Below are positions 44,655-53,714 of a stretch of 64,000 nt of DNA, piece by piece. The translations under genes were made by a program, and so were the position numbers. Each line of letters opens with the position of its first letter. Position 1 is the stretch's first letter. The DNA is from Lachnospiraceae bacterium (GTDB taxonomy: Bacteria > Bacillota_A > Clostridia > Lachnospirales > Lachnospiraceae). The notes beneath the pieces were generated by a model. The model worked only from the letters and a program-made list of their open reading frames with translations. It made no database searches and was not told the origin of the DNA. The stretch lies in the NCBI GenBank assembly GCA_018365895.1, contig JAGZJD010000002.1, forward strand, positions 31,369-95,368, written 5' to 3'.

Positions 44655-46241
44655 TTACATAAGAGGAGCCACCAACCGAAGAATCTCTCCTGCTGCTTTG
44701 GAAATAAATGGTCTTGTCCTTACATCTGTGATAGAAATCTTCTGACACTTCTTTAGTGTATTCTGGAAATCTTCCTCAATATCATATACCACTGCATTCT
44801 GATAAATAAATGTTCCACATTCGAAATGAAGGTACAGACTCCGATAATCCAGATTGATCGTTCCTACCGTTGCTGTATCATCATCAGCTACAAACACTTT
44901 CGCATGTACAAATCCCGATGTATATTCATAAATTTGTACCCCTGCTTCCAAAAGTTCTTCATAGTAAGTTTTTGCAAGCGCAAACGCATATTTTTTGTCA
45001 GGAATATGCGGCATGATAATAATTACTTCAATATTGCTTTTCGCTGCCCGTGTCAACGCTGTAATCATCTCTCCATCCAAAATTAAGTATGGAGTCATAA
45101 TGTGTACGTATTTTTTAGCATGGTTTAAAATGTGAAAATACACTTCTTCTCCAACATTTTCATGGTCATATGGACTGTCGCCATACGGAAGCACAAATCC
45201 CAGTTCTCTTCTAAGTCCTGTTGTTGAAGGCGTCAGATAGGCATCGAAGTTTTCTTTTACTGTCTCATCTACATTCCACATCTGCAGAAACATCACGGTC
45301 AGACTCTGAACCGCATCTCCCCGTAACATCACTGCAGTATCTTTCCAATGTCCAAACCGTTCTTTACGGTTAATATATTCATCAGCCAGATTGATACCGC
45401 CTGTAAATCCAACCTTTCCATCGATAACACAGATTTTCCGGTGGTCACGATTGTTCTGATGTGTTGATAGCACCGGATGCACCGGGCTGAACATTTTGGC
45501 TTTCAAGCCTTTCTTCTGGAGTGTTTTCGGATAGCGATATGGCAACAACGCAATACTGCACATTCCATCATACATAAAGCGTACCTCTACTCCTTCTGCC
45601 GCTTTACGCTCAAGCACTTCCAGAATTGTATTCCACATATAGCCCTCATCTACAATAAAATACTCCATAAAAATAAATTTTTCTGCCTGTTCCATCTGTC
45701 GTATCATCTCTTCAAATTTATCTTCTCCGAGCGGGAAATAGGTCACCTCCGTATTGCGATAGGTCGGAAATCCAATCTGATGCGACATATAATAAGCAAG
45801 ATTGGCATTTGAAGGCTTATTGGCTCTTAATGCCTGTACTATTTCTTTATTTTCTTCCATATAAGGAGCTGTTTCTATTTTAAGTTCGCTGAGACGCTTT
45901 CCGATATATCTGGTACTAAATTCTGTCTTAACAAAAAGATAAAACAGTGTTCCAAACACCGGAAATAACATTACGCATAAAATCCATGTCATCTTAAATT
46001 CTGGATTTCCTTTTTCATTCAAAATATAAATGATCATTACTGCGCTAAAAATAGCCAGCATGAAGTAAATTGCAGACATGTATTTCTGCAGATAATTTAC
46101 CATCGCGATCATAAACATTACCTGTGCAAGCAACAGTACAACAACAACCGCTGTCCGACTGTAGATCAGATAGGACGCACCCTTTTTAGCTTTTTTTGCC
46201 GTGTCCTGCGCTTTATTTTTTACAAGGTCAACTCGATCCAT
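44655..46241 (-). CDS. cls: Cardiolipin synthase
   Basis: Condenses two phosphatidylglycerols to cardiolipin at the membrane. It has 528 residues: a signal-like helix pair and further helix in about 25-130, then two phospholipase-D motifs, HRKICVIDGKVGFTGGINLA (about 270) and HAKVFVADDDTATVGTINLD (about 445), each with H-x-K-x4-D. It follows the MocR gene by 4 bp on the same strand, suggesting a two-gene operon. Confidence 0.95.
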   Translation of the reverse strand: MDRVDLVKNKAQDTAKKAKKGASYLIYSRTAVVVVLLLAQVMFMIAMVNYLQKYMSAIYFMLAIFSAVMIIYILNEKGNPEFKMTWILCVMLFPVFGTLFYLFVKTEFSTRYIGKRLSELKIETAPYMEENKEIVQALRANKPSNANLAYYMSHQIGFPTYRNTEVTYFPLGEDKFEEMIRQMEQAEKFIFMEYFIVDEGYMWNTILEVLERKAAEGVEVRFMYDGMCSIALLPYRYPKTLQKKGLKAKMFSPVHPVLSTHQNNRDHRKICVIDGKVGFTGGINLADEYINRKERFGHWKDTAVMLRGDAVQSLTVMFLQMWNVDETVKENFDAYLTPSTTGLRRELGFVLPYGDSPYDHENVGEEVYFHILNHAKKYVHIMTPYLILDGEMITALTRAAKSNIEVIIIMPHIPDKKYAFALAKTYYEELLEAGVQIYEYTSGFVHAKVFVADDDTATVGTINLDYRSLYLHFECGTFIYQNAVVYDIEEDFQNTLKKCQKISITDVRTRPFISKAAGEILRLVAPLM

Positions 46242-46245
46242 GTCT

Positions 46246-47655
46246 TCACATCCTTTCTTCTTTTTTCCAGATTCTCACAAGAATCTCCGTTGCTTCACGA
46301 ATCTGCTCCTCGCTCATATTCGCATATCCAAGAAGGATTGTTGTTCCTCCCATTTCCCACGGTCTTGTATAATATTCAGATAATCCATATACTTTAATAT
46401 CCTGCTCCGCCGCAGTTTGAAGCAACTCTTCTTCTGTCCATCTATCATCAAATGTCAAAAGCAAATGCACTCCTGCATGTTCCCCTGATACCTGGCAGAT
46501 CTGTTCCATTGGTTTCAGACATTCAAGCAATTTGTCATGTCTCCCCCGGTAAAGCGCACGCATTTTATTGAGATGCCTCTCAAAATATCCCTTTTCGAGA
46601 AAATGTTCAACAACTTTTTGCTCAATACGCGGAACAGTACAGTTGAGAAAACGACTTTTCTCCCGATAAACTGCAAGCAGCTCTTTGGGCAGAACAAGGT
46701 ACCCCATTCGTATCGCAGGTGCAATGGATTTCGAAAAAGTTCCGAGGTAAATGACTTTTGCATTTCTATCATATCCTTGAAGAGCCGGAATCGGCTTCCC
46801 TTTATAACGAAATTCACTGTCGTAATCATCTTCAATAATATAGCGATTTTTGTCCTGCTTCGCCCATTCAAGAAGCTCCAGGCGCCGTCGCAGAGGCATG
46901 ACAATTCCAAGTGGATACTGGTGCGACGGCATGACATAAGCAATCTGTGCGCCACATTCCTCCAACTCATCAATCTTCATTCCGCTCTTGTCCAAATTTA
47001 CCGTTTCTGTTTCATGACCAAGACTTTTGAAAATTCGATAAGCCTGCCGATAGGTTGGATTTTCAAATGCGATCTTCCTGCTGCCCAAAATCACCGAGAG
47101 CAACATCAGAAGATAATCATTTCCCGCCCCTATAATAATCTGTTCCGGACTGCAGTTCACTCCTCTAGCCTGATGGAGATAATTACTGATCTCTGCACGG
47201 AGACTGTATTCTCCCTGAGATTCTCCTGACGCAAATAATTCTGAATTATCAACAGACAGTACCTCTCTTGATAGTTTTCTCCATACAGAATAGGGAAAAC
47301 TTCCAAGGTCGATTCCATTTGGTGTAAAATCATAACAATAGGTCCGTACCTTCGAATTCAAAAGTTCTGGCATCTCCTGTTCTTCCGGTTCAATCTGATA
47401 CAGCCCTTCGATCGATGCAACAAAAAATCCACTGCACGGTCTCGCTTCAATGTAACCTTCTGACAACAGCTGTTCATAGGCAAGCTCAACTGTACTTCTG
47501 CTGACTTCCAGATAGCGTGCCAATGCTCTTGTAGACGGAAGCCGCTCTTCCACCTCAAGAGTTCCCTGACGGATTTCTTTTCGAATGTAGTCATATATCT
47601 GTTCATAAAGCGGCTGCTTCAATTCCGGATTCAAATGTATCGTCAGCTCATTCAT
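46246..47655 (-). CDS. MocR/GntR-type regulator with aminotransferase domain
   Basis: A 469-residue MocR regulator. The N-terminal winged helix is GntR type (IYDYIRKEIRQGTLEVEERLPSTRALARYLEVSRSTVELAYEQL, residues about 15-60). From about 110 it is a fold-type I aminotransferase: PLP Lys in YLGTFSKSIAPAIRMGYL near residue 310, Asp in IIEDDYDSEFRY. Family members such as PdxR and GabR sense PLP or PLP-bound amines. Its target is unknown; cls directly downstream is the nearest candidate. Confidence 0.92.
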   Translation of the reverse strand: MNELTIHLNPELKQPLYEQIYDYIRKEIRQGTLEVEERLPSTRALARYLEVSRSTVELAYEQLLSEGYIEARPCSGFFVASIEGLYQIEPEEQEMPELLNSKVRTYCYDFTPNGIDLGSFPYSVWRKLSREVLSVDNSELFASGESQGEYSLRAEISNYLHQARGVNCSPEQIIIGAGNDYLLMLLSVILGSRKIAFENPTYRQAYRIFKSLGHETETVNLDKSGMKIDELEECGAQIAYVMPSHQYPLGIVMPLRRRLELLEWAKQDKNRYIIEDDYDSEFRYKGKPIPALQGYDRNAKVIYLGTFSKSIAPAIRMGYLVLPKELLAVYREKSRFLNCTVPRIEQKVVEHFLEKGYFERHLNKMRALYRGRHDKLLECLKPMEQICQVSGEHAGVHLLLTFDDRWTEEELLQTAAEQDIKVYGLSEYYTRPWEMGGTTILLGYANMSEEQIREATEILVRIWKKEERM

Positions 47656-47696
47656 CCTGTTTTATGCCTCTCTGTCTGAAAATATTTTTAAAAGCA

Positions 47697-47748
47697 AAAG
47701 AGGACTTCTCACACGCATGTCTCTTTGGACAGTCTGAGTCATCCTCTA
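47697..47748 (-). terminator. Terminator of glnS
   Basis: The minus-strand stem AGAGGATGACTCA/TGAGAAGTCCTCT (imperfect, with an inner TGTC/GACA stem) is followed by TTTTGCTTTT, about 10 bp after the glnS stop. Confidence 0.65.
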
Positions 47749-47757
47749 CTTGTTCTG

Positions 47758-49437
47758 CTATTTTGGTAACTTAAAAGAACTCTTCAGAGACACGATGCGG
47801 TTAAATACAAGTGCATCCGGTCTTGAATCTTTTGCGTCTATACAATAGTAACCATTTCTCACAAACTGGTAGCTGTCATATGCTTTTGCATCTTCAAAAC
47901 TCGGTTCCAGATACGCATCTTTTATGATTGTAAGGGAATTCGGGTTCAAATTCAATGAACCATCTTCTTTGTTATAAACTCCCTTCTCCTCGTCTACAAG
48001 ATTCTCATAAAGTCTGACTTCTGCTTTACATGCATACGGAGCCGGTACCCAGTGGATTGTTCCTTTTACTTTTCTTCCGGTAAATCCGCTTCCGCACTTT
48101 GTCTCCGGATCATAAGTACAATGTACTTCTACTACATTCCCATTTTCATCCTTTACGAAACTCTCGCATTTTACAAAGTATGCATGCATCAGGCGAACTT
48201 CATTTCCCGGGAAAAGACGGAAATACTTCTTCGGCGGTTCCTCCATAAAGTCTTCCCGTTCAATATATAACTCTCGACAGAATGGTACTTTGCGGAAGCC
48301 CAGTTCTTCATTCTCCAGATTATTCTGAACATCGAGATATTCTACCTGTCCTTCAGGATAATTATCAATCACAAGCTTAATCGGATCAAGCACTGCCATC
48401 ATACGCGGACGCTTCATCTTCAAGTCCTCACGGATACAGTATTCAAGAGCCGCATAATCAACAGAACTCTGGCTCTTAGATACACCGCACATCTCCATGA
48501 ACATCTTCAGGGATTCCGGTGTGAATCCACGGCGGCGAAGCGCTGCAATCGATACAAGACGCGGATCATCCCATCCATCTACAATTCCATCTTCTACAAG
48601 ACGGCGGATATATCTCTTACCTGTCACCACGTTTGTTAAATATAATTTTGCAAACTCAATCTGACGCGGCTTGTTCTCAAATTCACATTCCTTTACAACC
48701 CAATCATAAAGCGGACGATGATCTTCAAATTCCAATGTACAGATAGAATGAGTAATCCCTTCCACTGCATCTTCAATTGGATGAGCGAAGTCATACATCG
48801 GATAAATGCACCACTTATTTCCTGTATTGTGATGCTCCATCCGTGCCACGCGATAAATAATCGGGTCACGCATATTAATATTCGGAGACGCCATATCAAT
48901 CTTCGCACGAAGTACTTTCTCTCCGTCCGCAAATTCACCGTTCTTCATCTTCTCAAACAATTCCAGATTCTCTTCTACAGAGCGTTCCCGATACGGGCTG
49001 TTCTTTCCAGGTTCTGTTAATGTTCCACGGTATTCGCGGATCTCATCTGGTGTCAGATCACACACATAAGCTTTGCCTTTCTGAATAAGCTTTACCGCAC
49101 ACTCATACATCACATCAAAATAATCTGATGCGAAATATAAATGATCTTTCCAGTCTGCCCCAAGCCACTTAATATCTTCTTTGATTGATTCAACAAACTC
49201 TACCTTCTCCTTTGTCGGGTTCGTATCATCAAAACGCATATGAAATTCTCCATGATATTTCTGTGCCAGACCATAGTTTAATAAAATAGATTTTGCATGT
49301 CCGATATGAAGATATCCGTTCGGCTCTGGTGGAAACCGCGTACAGACATGATCGTAAACGCCTTCCTGTAAATCTTTATCTATCTCCTGCTCAATAAAGT
49401 TTTTAGATACAACAGTTTCATTATTATTATTCTCCAT
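47758..49437 (-). CDS. glnS: Glutaminyl-tRNA synthetase
   Basis: Charges tRNA-Gln directly. It has 559 residues. HIGH is intact in [16 protein letters not shown] (44-47). The region that in most GlnRS is VMSKRKL reads [15 protein letters not shown], so the KMSKS loop is altered to TGKR; the following [18 protein letters not shown] is normal. The anticodon-binding barrels fill the C-terminal 200 residues. ATG 49437 follows GAGGAGG. It has its own promoter with an inverted repeat and a terminator. Confidence 0.95.
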   Translation of the reverse strand: MENNNNETVVSKNFIEQEIDKDLQEGVYDHVCTRFPPEPNGYLHIGHAKSILLNYGLAQKYHGEFHMRFDDTNPTKEKVEFVESIKEDIKWLGADWKDHLYFASDYFDVMYECAVKLIQKGKAYVCDLTPDEIREYRGTLTEPGKNSPYRERSVEENLELFEKMKNGEFADGEKVLRAKIDMASPNINMRDPIIYRVARMEHHNTGNKWCIYPMYDFAHPIEDAVEGITHSICTLEFEDHRPLYDWVVKECEFENKPRQIEFAKLYLTNVVTGKRYIRRLVEDGIVDGWDDPRLVSIAALRRRGFTPESLKMFMEMCGVSKSQSSVDYAALEYCIREDLKMKRPRMMAVLDPIKLVIDNYPEGQVEYLDVQNNLENEELGFRKVPFCRELYIEREDFMEEPPKKYFRLFPGNEVRLMHAYFVKCESFVKDENGNVVEVHCTYDPETKCGSGFTGRKVKGTIHWVPAPYACKAEVRLYENLVDEEKGVYNKEDGSLNLNPNSLTIIKDAYLEPSFEDAKAYDSYQFVRNGYYCIDAKDSRPDALVFNRIVSLKSSFKLPK

Positions 49438-49476
49438 GAGAATCCATCCTCCTCATTTGGTTCATTCGTATCAGAT

Positions 49477-49518
49477 ATTCTATCATAACATACACTTGAC
49501 TGTCAATTTCCAGTCAAG
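49477..49518 (-). promoter_or_regulatory. glnS promoter with an inverted repeat over the -35
   Basis: TTGACA (49506-49501), 18-bp spacer, TAGAAT (49482-49477). A perfect 8-bp inverted repeat CTTGACTG (49495-49502) / CAGTCAAG (49511-49518), spaced by eight bases, covers the -35. It has no T tail, so an operator is more likely than a terminator of nrdB. Confidence 0.6.
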
Positions 49519-49570
49519 ACATTTTGCGATACATTTCTCCATCGCTTTCATTCTCTCTTCCTTTCTTCCT

Positions 49571-50614
49571 TTACAGATCATCAATCAATGCGGTACTCTT
49601 TGCATATGCGGTACTTCTCGCCTCAAAGAAATCTGTTTTAATCATATTCGCATTGCTGTACTGACTTACCCAGCCCATGCTCTCCGGCTCTTCAAGATGT
49701 CCCTCGTAAATCGGTTCCAATCCGAGATTCTGGCAGCGGAGATTTCCGAGATACTGAATATAATCTGTAATCATCTGTTTTGTCAGACCTGAAATTCCAT
49801 CGCCGATCACATAATGGCCCCATTTGATTTCCTGCTCGCATCCGGTACGGATCATCTGGCGGTACTCTTCTGTCCTTTCTTCTGTAAATAACTCCGGCTC
49901 TTCCTTCTGAAGCTCCCGGATCATATTACGAAACAGCCAGAGATGCGTATTTTCATCCCGATTGATATAGCGGATTTCCTGCGCAGATCCCGGCATTTTC
50001 TGATTCCGGCCAAGATTATAGAAAAACATAAAACCACTGTAGAAATAGATTCCTTCCAGAATATAATTTCCGATCACTGTTTTCATAAAGTTTTCTGCGC
50101 TTCGCTCTTCGAGAAATGCATTGTAAATATTTCCGATAAATGTGTTTCGCTCTAAAAGATGCACATCATTCTTCCACTGATAAAGCACTTCATTTCGTTT
50201 CTGCGGCTCGCAGATCGTATCCAACATATAGCTATAACTCTGACTGTGTACCGCTTCCTGAAATGCCTGGATCGTTAAACAGAGATTAATTTCATTCGCC
50301 GTAATAAATTCCCCAAGCGCCGGAAGATTGGCAGTCTGGATACTATCCAGAAACACAAGAAAGGACAAAATCTTATCGTATGCCCTTCGCTCTTCCTCTG
50401 TCAGCTTTGGATAATCCTTCACATCTGCTCCGAGATTAATTTCCTCCGGTACCCAGAAATTATTCATTGCCTGACGATACCAGTCACTTACCCATGTGTA
50501 TTTCATATGATTAAAATCATTCAGATTTGTTGTATTGCCATTGATGATCCGGCGATTTCTCACGTCTGTGTCTCCCTCCGGACAAAACAATGGTCTTCTT
50601 TTTAATTTGTTCAT
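49571..50614 (-). CDS. nrdB: Class I ribonucleotide reductase, beta subunit
   Basis: Carries the metal/tyrosyl-radical cofactor for NrdA. It has 347 residues. The ligands are visible: Asp in FLVFLDSIQT, Glu and His in AFQEAVHSQSY, Glu in NYILEGIYFYSGF, and Glu/His in RDENTHLWLF. The Tyr after HSQS is in the radical position. It lies 12 bp after nrdA; a NrdI-like activator is not in the window. Confidence 0.95.
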   Translation of the reverse strand: MNKLKRRPLFCPEGDTDVRNRRIINGNTTNLNDFNHMKYTWVSDWYRQAMNNFWVPEEINLGADVKDYPKLTEEERRAYDKILSFLVFLDSIQTANLPALGEFITANEINLCLTIQAFQEAVHSQSYSYMLDTICEPQKRNEVLYQWKNDVHLLERNTFIGNIYNAFLEERSAENFMKTVIGNYILEGIYFYSGFMFFYNLGRNQKMPGSAQEIRYINRDENTHLWLFRNMIRELQKEEPELFTEERTEEYRQMIRTGCEQEIKWGHYVIGDGISGLTKQMITDYIQYLGNLRCQNLGLEPIYEGHLEEPESMGWVSQYSNANMIKTDFFEARSTAYAKSTALIDDL

Positions 50615-50626
50615 TGTTCCTCCATT

Positions 50627-52834
50627 TTAGCTTGAGCAAACTTCGCACTCTTCTACTTCCAGGCTTCTTGATCTTACATAATAGATTGTCTTAACCTTCT
50701 CTTCCCATGCTCTGATATAAAGATTCAGCACACCTCGCAGCGTATATTCATTTGTAATATAAAGATTCATACTCTGAGCCTGATCAATGTGTCTTTGCCG
50801 AACACCACAGGCACGGACAGACCATGTCTGGTCAATCAAATATGCATTCTGGTAATACCAAAATGTCTCGGCCGAAAGTTCCGGCGCAAGACGAGGCACA
50901 ATAGAATTCTTCTTTTCTTCCAGATAAAACCGACTCATGACCGGATCTAACCCTGCCGTTGTTCCGGCGATCATACTTGTACTGCTTGTAGGTGCTGTCG
51001 CCATCAGATATCCATTGCGAAGCCCGTAACAGTTTACTTCTTCTGCCAGCTTCTTCCAGCATTCACTTTTATAACCGCGGCGTTCAAAATATTTTCCATT
51101 TTCCCACTCACTTCCCGGAAAATATGTATATGCCCCTTTCTCCTTTGCAATTTCCATACTCGCTTGGACTGCCGCATAATTAATCGTCTCAAACACACGA
51201 TCCACATAAGAAAGATGTTGTTCTGATTCCCAGTCAATTTCCCGTTTGGCAAGCATATGGTGATATCCACTCACGCCAAGCCCGATCGGGCGGTATTTCA
51301 GATTGTTCAGCTTTGCATATGGTACCGGAAAATAATTCAGATCAATCACATTATCCAGCGCCCGGACAGCATTTGCCGTAATGTCCATCAGTTCTTTCGG
51401 ATCATCGGTATTAATCCTTCCAAGAGACAGACTTGCAAGATTACACACAACAAATTCACCCGGTTTTGTCACTGTTACAACGACTTCTTCTCCATCGATC
51501 GTCTCAATCCTCTGTTCTACATCAAGAATCTCTGACATATTCTGCGCAATTTCTGTACAGAGATTGCTGCAGTAAATCATCCCACGGTGTTTATTCGGAT
51601 TCGCTTCATTTACCGCATCCCGGTTAAAGGTAAACGGAGTTCCGGTCTCCACTGCACTTTTCAAAATGAGCCGGATCAAATCTTTCATTGGTATGATACG
51701 TTTGTGAATCCTTTCATCAGCTATGCAGTCGAAATATTTCTCCTTCCATTCTTCTCCGTAACTATCCTCAAGCGCATATCCTTTTACTGTCAAAATTTCA
51801 TGGGGACACATCAAATACCAGTCCTCTTCGATATGATCTCTTGCCATTTTCCAGAAATAATCAGGATAACACACTGCCGGAAATACATCGTGTGCCTTCA
51901 GGCGGTCATCTCCATTATTGGTGCGAAGCGCCAAAAATTCCGGAAGATCTCTATGCCATGCATCTAAATACACAGCCACTGCACCCTGACGTACGCCGAG
52001 CTGATCAACAGCTACTGCTGTATCATTTGCCAGCTTAATCCAGCGTATTACCCCACCGGCTGCTCCTTCGAATCCCCGGATCGTACTTCCATTCGCCCGA
52101 ACCTTTCCGAAATACAAGCCCATGCCGCCTCCGAATTTGCTTACCTTTGCAAAGTTATCAATGCTGCGGTAAATGCCGTTCAGACTGTCCGGTACCGTAT
52201 CAATAAAACAAGAAGATAGCTGATGATACGGTTTTCGCGCATTAGAAAGCGTTGGTGTTGCCATCGTTACCTTCAATGTACTTAACATATCATAAAATTT
52301 CTTTACCCAGAGAGTTCTGTCTTTCTTTTCTTTCATTGCAAGATGCATGGCAATTCCAAGAAACATTTCCTGTGGTGTCTCCAAAGGGACACCCTGTCTG
52401 CTTCGGATAACATAGCGCTCTAAAATCAGCATCAGCCCGGAATAATTCAGTAATTTATCCCTCTGTGATTCCATGTATTGTTCAAATTCATCAATTTCTT
52501 CTTTCGTGTATGCTTCCAGCATATATGCTCCGTAAAGCTTTTCTTCTGTGAGATAACGCAGTTTTTCATAGAAAGAATGAACCCCTGCCTTCTCCTCTGC
52601 CGCCTTCATCTCCCCCCGGAAATGCCAAAGACAAATTCGGGCAGCTACAAATTCCCACTTTGGTTCTTCCACTTTCGTAAGTTCTGCCGCTGCTTTCAAA
52701 AGCATCTGAACTTGTTCTTCTTCTGTCATATTTTCGCGGTACAATGTCTGAAACTTTTCTCTCAGCTTTTCCACAGCATATTCTTGTTCCGGGAAATCCT
52801 TCTCAAGTTCTTTATATAATCGTTCAAAATCCAC
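50627..52834 (-). CDS. nrdA: Class I ribonucleotide reductase, alpha subunit
   Basis: Catalytic subunit for NDP reduction, supporting DNA synthesis when oxygen blocks NrdD. It has 735 residues. Active-site parts are SSCFIDTVPDS (first redox Cys), CSNLCTEIAQN (Asn-x-Cys-x-Glu) and the C-terminal shuttle CEVCSS. The N-terminus has only about 45 residues before LLKAAAELTKVEEPKWEFVAARI, where E. coli NrdA has a full ATP-cone of about 95 residues; the allosteric activity domain appears to be missing. Its promoter carries a palindrome. Confidence 0.95.
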   Translation of the reverse strand: MDFERLYKELEKDFPEQEYAVEKLREKFQTLYRENMTEEEQVQMLLKAAAELTKVEEPKWEFVAARICLWHFRGEMKAAEEKAGVHSFYEKLRYLTEEKLYGAYMLEAYTKEEIDEFEQYMESQRDKLLNYSGLMLILERYVIRSRQGVPLETPQEMFLGIAMHLAMKEKKDRTLWVKKFYDMLSTLKVTMATPTLSNARKPYHQLSSCFIDTVPDSLNGIYRSIDNFAKVSKFGGGMGLYFGKVRANGSTIRGFEGAAGGVIRWIKLANDTAVAVDQLGVRQGAVAVYLDAWHRDLPEFLALRTNNGDDRLKAHDVFPAVCYPDYFWKMARDHIEEDWYLMCPHEILTVKGYALEDSYGEEWKEKYFDCIADERIHKRIIPMKDLIRLILKSAVETGTPFTFNRDAVNEANPNKHRGMIYCSNLCTEIAQNMSEILDVEQRIETIDGEEVVVTVTKPGEFVVCNLASLSLGRINTDDPKELMDITANAVRALDNVIDLNYFPVPYAKLNNLKYRPIGLGVSGYHHMLAKREIDWESEQHLSYVDRVFETINYAAVQASMEIAKEKGAYTYFPGSEWENGKYFERRGYKSECWKKLAEEVNCYGLRNGYLMATAPTSSTSMIAGTTAGLDPVMSRFYLEEKKNSIVPRLAPELSAETFWYYQNAYLIDQTWSVRACGVRQRHIDQAQSMNLYITNEYTLRGVLNLYIRAWEEKVKTIYYVRSRSLEVEECEVCSS

Positions 52835-52863
52835 CGTTGTTTCTCCTTTCTGTCACTGTACCA

Positions 52864-52892
52864 GTTATACCACAACATATAGTATGTTGCAA
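52864..52892 (-). promoter_or_regulatory. nrdAB promoter with palindrome in the spacer
   Basis: TTGCAA (52892-52887), 17-bp spacer, TATAAC (52869-52864). A perfect 17-bp palindrome CAACATA-TAG-TATGTTG (52873-52889) occupies the spacer. It matches the NrdR-box consensus at 12 of 16 positions (52872-52887) by hand count. Confidence 0.7.
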
Positions 52893-52960
52893 TATTTTTT
52901 TATCATTTTATATCTATATATATTACTATTTTCATATAAGAAACATTTAAAACATTGGAA

Positions 52961-53003
52961 AAGGCAGGTATCACTCATATGAGTCACACCTGCCCCTGTA
53001 TTT
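52961..53003 (-). terminator. Terminator after the NUDIX gene
   Basis: A strong hairpin GGCAGGT (52963-52969) / ACCTGCC (52988-52994) with an inner CACTCAT/ATGAGT stem. A T stretch follows in the plus direction (TATTTTT) and a shorter one on the minus strand. Confidence 0.6.
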
Positions 53004-53714
53004 TTAATCATTCATTCTCTCTCTCAGAATCCACAGCGCATGAACAATGATTGCTGCATGATCTACTGCGATCTCACCGCCGTCTTCTACTGTAAAATCC
53101 CATTCCCGAATCAGTCCGATCCGCTCTTTCTGCCGTACTACTGCCCGCAGTGTAACCGCTTTCTCCTGACACGCAGCCAGCAGCTCATATCTGCGCACAT
53201 TTTTGTCTTCCTCCCGGATTTCTTCCAACAAGTTCAGCCGGATGGAAAACCATGCGGCATCTGCAGCATCATCTCCCGCTTCTATTTGAAGATCATCCTG
53301 CTTTACAAGAGCCATATAGGCTGTTGTGATGACTCTCGTGCGTGGATCGCGGTTCATCTTCCCATAAGTGGCGAACTGTTCCATCGAAAGTCCTGTCACA
53401 TTTGTTTCTTCTTCCAGCTCTCGCTTCGCTGTCACATCCAGATCTTCTCTCATATTTGCAAATCCTCCCGGAAGCGCCCAATAACCGATAGAAGGGTGAT
53501 TCCCCCGGCGGATCAAAAGCAGTTTCCATCCCGGAAAATCTTTTCTTAAATCTTCTTCTTTTTTATAAGAAAAGATGACTGCATCTGTTGTGCAACTTGG
53601 CGTCTCGTATCTGGCAGGATCATACTGCTCCAGAAATTCCTCCAGTGTCTTTCCCTCTGCATTTTTTTGCCCCGTTCCTAAAAACGGGGCAACATTTTCT
53701 AAAAATCTACTCAT
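53004..53714 (-). CDS. NUDIX hydrolase
   Basis: A 236-residue protein. The Nudix box GGFANMREDLDVTAKRELEE-ETNVTG is complete around residue 85 (G-x5-E-x7-R-E-x2-E-E-x2-G). The remaining C-terminal part of about 90 residues is a winged-helix-like extension seen in ADP-ribose pyrophosphatases and NrtR-type regulators. The substrate is unknown; ADP-ribose or a nucleotide sugar is plausible. Its start overlaps the EF-G paralogue stop by one base (TAATG), so it is translationally coupled. Confidence 0.88.
   Translation of the reverse strand: MSRFLENVAPFLGTGQKNAEGKTLEEFLEQYDPARYETPSCTTDAVIFSYKKEEDLRKDFPGWKLLLIRRGNHPSIGYWALPGGFANMREDLDVTAKRELEEETNVTGLSMEQFATYGKMNRDPRTRVITTAYMALVKQDDLQIEAGDDAADAAWFSIRLNLLEEIREEDKNVRRYELLAACQEKAVTLRAVVRQKERIGLIREWDFTVEDGGEIAVDHAAIIVHALWILRERMND

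Noticed and set aside
46537..47229. A 230-codon open frame on the plus strand opposite the MocR gene.
   Set aside because: It is the antisense of a well-supported gene, with cysteine- and phenylalanine-rich nonsense composition and no ribosome-binding site.
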